Source: an uncultured Blautia sp.
Lineage (GTDB): Bacteria > Bacillota > Clostridia > Lachnospirales > Lachnospiraceae
Length of the DNA stretch: 18,648 bases
Assembly: GCA_934408705.1 (NCBI GenBank)
Contig: CAKRVL010000050.1
Location: 1 to 18,648 of the forward strand
Direction: 5' to 3'
Shown here: piece after piece, positions 14,133 to 18,648 of the stretch
Layout of the letters: each line of letters starts with the position of its first letter
Position numbering within the stretch: the first letter of the stretch is position 1
Notes under the pieces: generated by a model
Databases searched by the model: none
Seen by the model: the letters and a program-made list of their open reading frames with translations, nothing else
Told to the model about the DNA's origin: nothing
Made by a program: the position numbers and the translations under genes

Positions 14133-14157
14133 TAAACAGAGTTTTTTAGACAGGACG

Positions 14158-14189
14158 GTACCGGGGATGCAGTATTGCGTCCCCGGTAC
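14158..14189 (+). other. 10-bp GC-rich hairpin between binding-protein and permease genes
   Basis: GTACCGGGGA at 14158-14167 pairs perfectly with TCCCCGGTAC at 14180-14189 around a 12-nt loop. No T-run follows and the next ribosome site begins at about 14196. It probably protects the 3' end of binding-protein mRNA or partly terminates, so that more binding protein than permease is made, as known for malE-malF type arrangements. Confidence 0.75.
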
Positions 14190-14206
14190 TTCTGTAAAGG
14201 AGAAAC

Positions 14207-15079
14207 ATGGGAAAAAAGAAATTGAGTTTAGAGAAAAAGCATAATCTTACTGGATGGGCATTTCTGCTCCCAGCATCAATTTTGATATTTGTATTTTGTT
14301 TTTATCCGATGGCGCAGGCAATCATGCTTTCCTTTAAAAAATCCGGAGGAACATTTACCGGTGCATCCAATTATCTCAGAATTCTGAAAGATAAAACATT
14401 TCAGCAGTGTTTGTTTAATACATTCTTTTACTTTTTGATCCAGGTGCCGATCATGCTGCTCCTGGCTTTGATCCTGGCACAGCTTTTGAATAATCCGTCA
14501 ATCAGATTCAAAGGCCTTTTCCGTACATTGATCTTCCTTCCTTGTGCAACATCACTTGTATCTTATTCCATGATCTTCAAGTCTTTGTTTGCTCCGGATG
14601 GAGTTGTGAATCGCGCGCTGGTTGCAATTGGCTTATCCTCTGTTGACTGGTTCCAGAGTACCTGGCCGGCACGCTGGGTAATTGTTATCGCCCTGATCTG
14701 GAGATGGACAGGTTATAATATGGTATTTTATATTGCCGGATTACAGAATATTGATTATTCCGTATATGAGGCAAGTTACATTGATGGAGCAACACCATTT
14801 CAGCAGTTTGTAAAAATTACAATTCCGCTTTTGAAACCGACAATCCTTATGACTGCAATTATGTCAACCTCAGGAACTCTGCAGTTGTTTGATGAGTCTA
14901 TGAACCTGACAGCCGGAGGACCGGGTAAATCAACAATGACATTGGCACATTATATTTATAATATTTCTTTTGTTGAGACACCGAAATTTAATTATGCAGC
15001 AGCTTTGTCTGTGTGCATTCTTGTAATGGTAGCAATTCTGTCTGCAATTCAGATGAAAGTAGGTGACAAACGTGACTAA
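14207..15079 (+). CDS. Sugar ABC transporter permease, MalF/LacF-like
   Basis: The protein has 290 residues and about six membrane segments. A cytoplasmic N-terminus (KKKLSLEKKHNLTG) precedes the first segment. The EAA loop that contacts the ATPase reads EASYIDGATPFQQFVKITIP, as in binding-protein-dependent permeases. AAAGGAG lies four bases before the ATG. Its last bases overlap the start of the next permease gene, so the two are translationally coupled and presumably form the transmembrane heterodimer for the sugar bound by the preceding protein. Confidence 0.93.
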   Translation: MGKKKLSLEKKHNLTGWAFLLPASILIFVFCFYPMAQAIMLSFKKSGGTFTGASNYLRILKDKTFQQCLFNTFFYFLIQVPIMLLLALILAQLLNNPSIRFKGLFRTLIFLPCATSLVSYSMIFKSLFAPDGVVNRALVAIGLSSVDWFQSTWPARWVIVIALIWRWTGYNMVFYIAGLQNIDYSVYEASYIDGATPFQQFVKITIPLLKPTILMTAIMSTSGTLQLFDESMNLTAGGPGKSTMTLAHYIYNISFVETPKFNYAAALSVCILVMVAILSAIQMKVGDKRD

Positions 15080-15878
15080 AACGAAAAAAATAATCGCATA
15101 TACAGTTCTGATTCTGGCAAGCCTTTTGTCTGCATTCCCGTTATACTACATGATTTGTGGAGCAACAAATGCCAGTATTGATGTTGTCAGAGGACACCTG
15201 TTTCCAGGTACTTATCTGATCGAAAACTTTAAGACGCTGATTGGCATGCAGGATCTTGGACGTGCAATGTTCAACTCCTTCCGTAATGCAACTGTGATCA
15301 CACTTATAACACTGCTTGTGTGCTCAATTGCCGGATATGGATTTGAGATCTACCATGATAAAGGGAAGGATTTCCTGATGAGCATTCTGCTCCTTGCAAT
15401 GATGCTTCCATTCGTAGCAATCATGATTCCGCTGTTCAAAATGCTTACTTCATGGGGACTGGCTAATACATGGATCGCACTTGCCCTTCCATCTATTTCC
15501 ACTCCGTTTATGATTATGCTGTTCCGTCAGGCAGCCCGTTCTTTCCCATTTGATATTATTGAGGCGGCAAGACTTGAGGGATTAAGCGAAATCCAGATTT
15601 TCTTCAGAATGTTTATTCCGATCATGAAATCCACTTACGGAGCTGCAATGACAGTAACCTTTATGAATGCATGGAATAACTATTTGTGGCCAACTATTAT
15701 TTTGCAGGACAGCAAAGCCATTACAATGCCAATGCTTGTAGCAAACCTGAAAAGTGGTTACAGCGTTGACTATGGTATGCTGATGCTGGGTGTATTGATT
15801 TGTACACTTCCTACTGCAGTAATCTTCCTCTGTTTACAGAAGAGCTTTGCAAACGGAATCACAGGAGCAGTAAAATAA
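15072..15878 (+). CDS. Sugar ABC transporter permease, MalG/LacG-like
   Basis: The protein has 268 residues with about six membrane segments. The EAA loop is EAARLEGLSEIQIFFRMFIP. The upstream motif (PFMIMLFRQAARSFP) and the C-terminal LQKSFANGITGAVK tail are typical of MalG-type partners. The start is a GTG: 15072, with AGGTGA five bases before it, is preferred; GTG 15063 in the same frame is possible and would add three residues. It overlaps the previous gene by 8 bp. Its stop overlaps the ATG of the next gene by one base (TAATG), which is tight coupling. Confidence 0.92.
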   Translation: MTKTKKIIAYTVLILASLLSAFPLYYMICGATNASIDVVRGHLFPGTYLIENFKTLIGMQDLGRAMFNSFRNATVITLITLLVCSIAGYGFEIYHDKGKDFLMSILLLAMMLPFVAIMIPLFKMLTSWGLANTWIALALPSISTPFMIMLFRQAARSFPFDIIEAARLEGLSEIQIFFRMFIPIMKSTYGAAMTVTFMNAWNNYLWPTIILQDSKAITMPMLVANLKSGYSVDYGMLMLGVLICTLPTAVIFLCLQKSFANGITGAVK

Positions 15879-16336
15879 TGCAGAACTATTGTATGAAACC
15901 AGAAAGCTTAAGGAAGGCGCAGGGAGCCTTCCTTTTGGCAAAAAAGCTTGGACTTCTGGAGGATCCTTCTATGGAAGGTCTGGAAGCAAGACGGCAGAAG
16001 CATAATGAAATGCTGCAGGTGAAGGAACAGAAGAATGAGAAGTTCTATGGACCTCATTATTATTCCGCACCAGCTTATCTGCAGTATGAACTGACGCGTC
16101 TGAAGCTGGATTTTGTTCAGCCCAGTGAGGCTGTCAGGAAAACCGGTTTATGTCCGGATTTTACTGAGCAGGAAAAAAGAGCTTTTTATGAACAAAACAT
16201 GGATTTGTTCGGACGATACCACGGTGATTTCTTTACTTATGAAGAGGTAGCGCAGATCATCGAGAAACGGTTACGGGAGGATGCGTATGACGAGCTTATC
16301 GAGAACGTATTACGTGAGTTCGAAAACGGGAAATGA
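15878..16336 (+). CDS. Unrecognised 152-residue protein in the sugar operon
   Basis: ATG 15878 shares its A with the stop of the permease gene. The protein is soluble, charged and mostly helical, with no signal peptide. The first half (MKPESLRKAQGAFLLAKKLG, then HNEMLQVKEQKNEKFYGPHYYS) and the second half (FTEQEKRAFYEQNMDLFGRYHG, then EEVAQIIEKRLRE) are separated by a tyrosine-rich stretch. The second half faintly recalls helical parts of SurA/parvulin-like proteins, too weak to name. It lies between transporter and beta-helix enzyme, so it probably assists or regulates that enzyme; this is inference from position. It ends 50 bp inside the next gene in another frame. Confidence 0.75.
   Translation: MQNYCMKPESLRKAQGAFLLAKKLGLLEDPSMEGLEARRQKHNEMLQVKEQKNEKFYGPHYYSAPAYLQYELTRLKLDFVQPSEAVRKTGLCPDFTEQEKRAFYEQNMDLFGRYHGDFFTYEEVAQIIEKRLREDAYDELIENVLREFENGK
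16275..16280 (+). promoter_or_regulatory. Shine-Dalgarno site that fixes the beta-helix gene start inside the preceding gene
   Basis: GGGAGG ends directly before ATG 16281 but six bases before ATG 16287 in the same frame. The proper spacing favours 16287. Either way, translation starts about 50 bp before the preceding gene stops. Confidence 0.7.
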
Positions 16337-17576
16337 TTCGAACGATGGACTGACAGAGGGAAACGCTTTTGCCAGTCTTTTTGCAATCAATCACAGAAGC
16401 CTGCAGCCGGGAGATCGGGTTTTGCTGGAACGCGGCAGTGTGTTTTATGGACAGTATCTTCAGATAACAGATAGCGGCAGTAAGGAAGCGCCGATTATGC
16501 TCGGGGCATATGGAGAAGGAGATGCGCCGCGTATTGAAGCCTGTGGACAGGGAGTCTGGTATCAGGATTATGGAAATCAGCTGGATTCACCGGTGCATGT
16601 CTATCATGGCTATGTATCTTCTGCAGTTTTGTTATATGACGCAGAATACATTATTGTGGAAGATCTGGAGATCACCAATGCAGGCAATGAAATTATTGGA
16701 GAACGTTATTCACTTGGGGATAAAATGAATCGTACCGGTGTTGCAGTTATTGCGAAGGACAAGGGTGTGCGGCACGGTATTATACTGCGAAATCTGTTGA
16801 TACATGATGTAAATGGCAATGTGTATGATAAACATATGAACAATGGTGGTATTTATATGACAGCTCTTCGACCGGAATGTGAAGAGGCTACGGGGGTGGC
16901 ACGCTATAAGGATGTTACGATAGAAGGCTGTTTTGTGTATCAGGTAAGCCGTTGGGGGATTGCAGCAGGATACACTTATGCGCATGATAAATTCCAGGGA
17001 GCTGAGCTTAGCGAGGAGAGCTTTCTGAAATACGGGCATGAGAATATGCAGATCCGGGATAATTATGTGAAAGCAGCAGGCGGTGACGGTATTACAGCAA
17101 TGTATGCGCTGCGTCCGCTGGTGGAACATAATATGGCAGATTCCATTGCTTGTGAAATTAATGACAGGATCTACTGTGAGCCTGGTGTCAGAATGGGGAA
17201 GGTGGCAGCAGGTATCTGGCCGTGGAAATGTAAGGACGCACTTTTCCGTTATAATGAGGTTGCAGATACAAGACTGAATCAGGATGGCATGGCGTATGAT
17301 GCGGATTCCGGTGACGGAACGGTTTATGAATATAATTACAGCAGACAGAACGAGGGCGGATGTGTAATGTTCTGTTTGCAGGAGGCAATTCATAATACTT
17401 TTCGCAATAATGTCAGCTATGATGATCTTGGGGGAACGATCAGCCCTTCGGAGAATCCGGACGCATTGCTTGAAGACAATGTTTTTTATGTAAGGCAGGG
17501 GGTGCCTTTTGTTCGTAAAAACATGGATGGGGGCAAGTTTACGCAGGTAAATGATCAGGTTATTGAACTTGATTAA
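16287..17576 (+). CDS. Right-handed parallel beta-helix protein, putative cytoplasmic polysaccharide lyase or glycoside hydrolase
   Basis: The protein has 429 residues. The start TYYVSSKTGNDSNDGLTEG, then LQPGDRVLLERGSVFYG, is the usual opening of pectate-lyase-like and GH120-like beta-helix enzymes, and repeated rungs follow (IIVEDLEITNAG, GIILRNLLIHDVNGN, VTIEGCFVYQVSRWGIAAG, MQIRDNYVKAAGGDGI, FRYNEVADTRLNQDGMAYD, YEYNYSRQNEGG). Acidic groups in the later rungs (NQDGMAYDADSGDGT) could form the active site. No signal peptide is present, so it should act in the cytoplasm on what the adjacent transporter brings in. Substrate and reaction cannot be told; it could cut uronic-acid oligosaccharides or act as a glycosidase. 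It overlaps the previous gene by 50 bp and is the last gene of the operon. Confidence 0.82.
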   Translation: MTSLSRTYYVSSKTGNDSNDGLTEGNAFASLFAINHRSLQPGDRVLLERGSVFYGQYLQITDSGSKEAPIMLGAYGEGDAPRIEACGQGVWYQDYGNQLDSPVHVYHGYVSSAVLLYDAEYIIVEDLEITNAGNEIIGERYSLGDKMNRTGVAVIAKDKGVRHGIILRNLLIHDVNGNVYDKHMNNGGIYMTALRPECEEATGVARYKDVTIEGCFVYQVSRWGIAAGYTYAHDKFQGAELSEESFLKYGHENMQIRDNYVKAAGGDGITAMYALRPLVEHNMADSIACEINDRIYCEPGVRMGKVAAGIWPWKCKDALFRYNEVADTRLNQDGMAYDADSGDGTVYEYNYSRQNEGGCVMFCLQEAIHNTFRNNVSYDDLGGTISPSENPDALLEDNVFYVRQGVPFVRKNMDGGKFTQVNDQVIELD

Positions 17577-17589
17577 ATTTTTCTTTTAT

Positions 17590-17651
17590 CATATCTTTCT
17601 CAACAAATATACTATATAATGTGTATAAAACCAATTGACAATAATGGAGCG
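17590..17651 (+). promoter_or_regulatory. Promoter/leader block of the zinc-ribbon gene, twin of the block at 10879-10941
   Basis: It contains CATATC (17590-17595), AAATATACTATATAAT with TATAAT at 17615-17620, ATTGACAAT at 17634-17642 and GAGCG at 17647-17651. GACAAT and a later ATTGTC (17656-17661 region) also form an inverted repeat. The distance from CATATC to TATAAT is 25 bp in both copies; the later spacers differ by one or two bases. Confidence 0.6.
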
Positions 17652-17690
17652 ATAAATTGTCTATGGATGTAAGGGAAAAGGAGGAATGAT

Positions 17691-18203
17691 ATGAACGAAT
17701 TTTTAACGGAAAAAGGGAAAAAGAGCGGAGCCATAAAGCGGACCTTATGTGGAATCGCTGCATTTATGTCATTGGCAGCTTTTGCTGCCGGATATGAATT
17801 TATTTCCGAAAAAAGATGGAACATGATGGCCATAGAGTGGGTGATCGGATTGCTTCTTCTCTATCCCACTTTTCGGGAGATACAGAAAGGAATTCTTTCC
17901 GGACAGGCGGGGAAAGTCGCCCAGTGGTTTTCTGCTTATGCGGAGAGTACCATTACCTTTAGCAAGCTGGAAACAGAGATGAAGCCCGGAGCTGTGAAAA
18001 ATATACAGCGACTTCTGTCAAAAGGCTATCTTAAGAATCTTCAGATTGATAAAGAACGAAGTTTTATCACAATTACCGCACCGAACCACCAGGTAAAGAA
18101 GCACACCTATATTACAGTTACCTGTCCTTGCTGTGGCGGAAAGAATCAGATTATTCAGGGACGCTTAACTAATTGTGAGTATTGTGGACAGCCATTAGAA
18201 TAG
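17691..18203 (+). CDS. Small membrane protein with C-terminal zinc ribbon
   Basis: The protein has 170 residues. Two membrane segments lie at about 18-37 and 46-60, separated by a short basic loop. A soluble part follows, with a small winged-helix-like segment (AVKNIQRLLSKGYLKNLQI, then a beta hairpin RSFITITA). The C-terminus is a zinc ribbon with CxxC pairs Cys145/Cys148 and Cys162/Cys165 (TCPCCGG and CEYCGQPLE). AAAGGAGG lies before the ATG. I do not recognise a named family; the ribbon and helical segment would face the cytoplasm if both N- and C-termini are inside. It has its own promoter block and stands alone between two sugar-uptake loci. Confidence 0.8.
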   Translation: MNEFLTEKGKKSGAIKRTLCGIAAFMSLAAFAAGYEFISEKRWNMMAIEWVIGLLLLYPTFREIQKGILSGQAGKVAQWFSAYAESTITFSKLETEMKPGAVKNIQRLLSKGYLKNLQIDKERSFITITAPNHQVKKHTYITVTCPCCGGKNQIIQGRLTNCEYCGQPLE

Positions 18204-18296
18204 AAATTCCTAGAAAAAACTTTGCTATATTGCATAAAAAACGAAGGATTTTCAAGAATAAAAGAAGAATTTTGTATAGTTTCTCAAAAAAAATAC

Positions 18297-18305
18297 TGCT
18301 ATAAT
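18297..18305 (+). promoter_or_regulatory. Extended -10 promoter of the MglB-like gene
   Basis: TGCTATAAT is a TGn extended -10 element, about 60 bp before the ATG. No good -35 is seen 17 bp upstream (TAGTTT), which fits an extended -10 promoter. The stretch 18306-18348 is A-rich leader. Confidence 0.6.
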
Positions 18306-18364
18306 ATGCACATATTGAAACAAACCTAAAAAACTCAAATGTATATTTAAGGAGGATTTTCACA

Positions 18365-18648
18365 ATGAAAAGAAAATTAGTAAGCTTAGTACTTGCAGCA
18401 GCAATGACCACATCCATGATGGCAATGCCTGTATTCGCAGCTGACGATGCAGCAACAGAAGAGGCTGCAGCTGATGTTGATTTATCTGACAAAAGAGTTG
18501 GTATCTGTATTTATCAGTTCTCTGATAACTTCATGACACTGTTCCGTACTGAGCTTGAGAACTATCTGGTAGAGCTTGGATTCTCTAAAGATAACATCAC
18601 AATCCAGGATGGTGCTAATGACCAGGCTACACAGTCCAACCAGATCGA
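18365..18648 (+). CDS. mglB: Galactose/methylgalactoside-type ABC transporter substrate-binding protein, N-terminal part (3' end outside window)
   Basis: The first 94 residues are visible. The signal peptide is MKRKLVSLVLAAAMTTSM with cleavage probably after VFA at residue 25, followed by an acidic, alanine-rich linker. The fold then starts with DKRVGICIYQFSDNFMTLFR, the opening strand and helix of MglB/periplasmic-binding family 4 proteins (family pattern: IGVxIYxxxDNFM), and continues to IQDGANDQATQSNQI, the second conserved strand with its NDQ motif. It would bind galactose or related monosaccharides for an Mgl (CUT2) transporter whose ATPase and permease should lie just beyond the window. 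AAGGAGG at 18349-18355 precedes the ATG. Like the binding protein at 12849 it lacks a lipobox cysteine. Confidence 0.85.
   Translation, partial: MKRKLVSLVLAAAMTTSMMAMPVFAADDAATEEAAADVDLSDKRVGICIYQFSDNFMTLFRTELENYLVELGFSKDNITIQDGANDQATQSNQI

Noticed and set aside
16710..17393. Minus-strand open frame of 227 codons inside the beta-helix gene
   Set aside because: It is antisense to a protein with clear repeated rungs, lacks a ribosome site, and its translation is rich in Cys, His and Ile without any domain.
1..18648. CRISPR array, tRNA or rRNA genes, transposase or phage genes
   Set aside because: No regularly spaced repeats with unique spacers, no tRNA-like acceptor/T-loop arrangement and no recombinase or phage proteins were seen; the cloverleaf at 9182-9298 lacks tRNA consensus bases and arm sizes.

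Overview
The window reads as chromosomal DNA of an anaerobic gut Firmicute, most likely a Lachnospiraceae (Blautia/Ruminococcus-like; genus is a guess). Reasons: moderate-to-low GC with strong AAGGAGG ribosome sites; a secreted protein combining GLUG repeats, bacterial Ig domains, HxHxW/CxxC repeats, a Pro-Thr linker and BspA-type leucine-rich repeats; CUT1 sugar ABC operons without a local ATPase; and a MglB-type binding protein. No rRNA, tRNA, CRISPR array, transposase or phage gene was seen.

Layout. (1) 1-449: 3' end of nicotinate phosphoribosyltransferase and its terminator. (2) 539-6089: a 1610-residue secreted putative zinc metalloprotease, followed closely by an orphan type IV pilin-like gene and a terminator. 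(3) 6166-8750: a GH32 C-terminal remnant, then a MATE exporter and a COG0523 metal/GTPase protein. (4) 8939-11741: a 50-55-residue protein, a highly structured palindromic region, guanine deaminase on the minus strand preceded by a guanine-class purine riboswitch, and an acyl-ACP thioesterase on the plus strand. A 29-bp exact repeat occurs on both sides of the guanine deaminase gene. (5) 11759-17576: an AraC regulator divergent from a sugar-uptake operon (binding protein, two permeases, an unrecognised 152-residue protein, and a cytoplasmic right-handed beta-helix protein that may be a lyase or hydrolase). (6) 17590-18648: a small membrane protein with a zinc ribbon, then the start of a galactose/methylgalactoside-type binding protein.

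How the parts work together. The guanine deaminase leader can be read directly: the aptamer P3 strand is also the 5' arm of an intrinsic terminator, which predicts that guanine binding turns ON the enzyme that destroys guanine. In the sugar locus the AraC protein probably controls import of an oligosaccharide that the signal-less beta-helix protein then processes inside the cell.

The most unusual signals are an almost perfect four-way-junction inverted-repeat structure at 9182-9298 next to a 16-bp hairpin, the related hairpin module in the thioesterase leader, and a promoter block of about 62 bp shared by the thioesterase and zinc-ribbon genes. All structure and function claims come from reading the sequence by eye; no database search or folding program was run.
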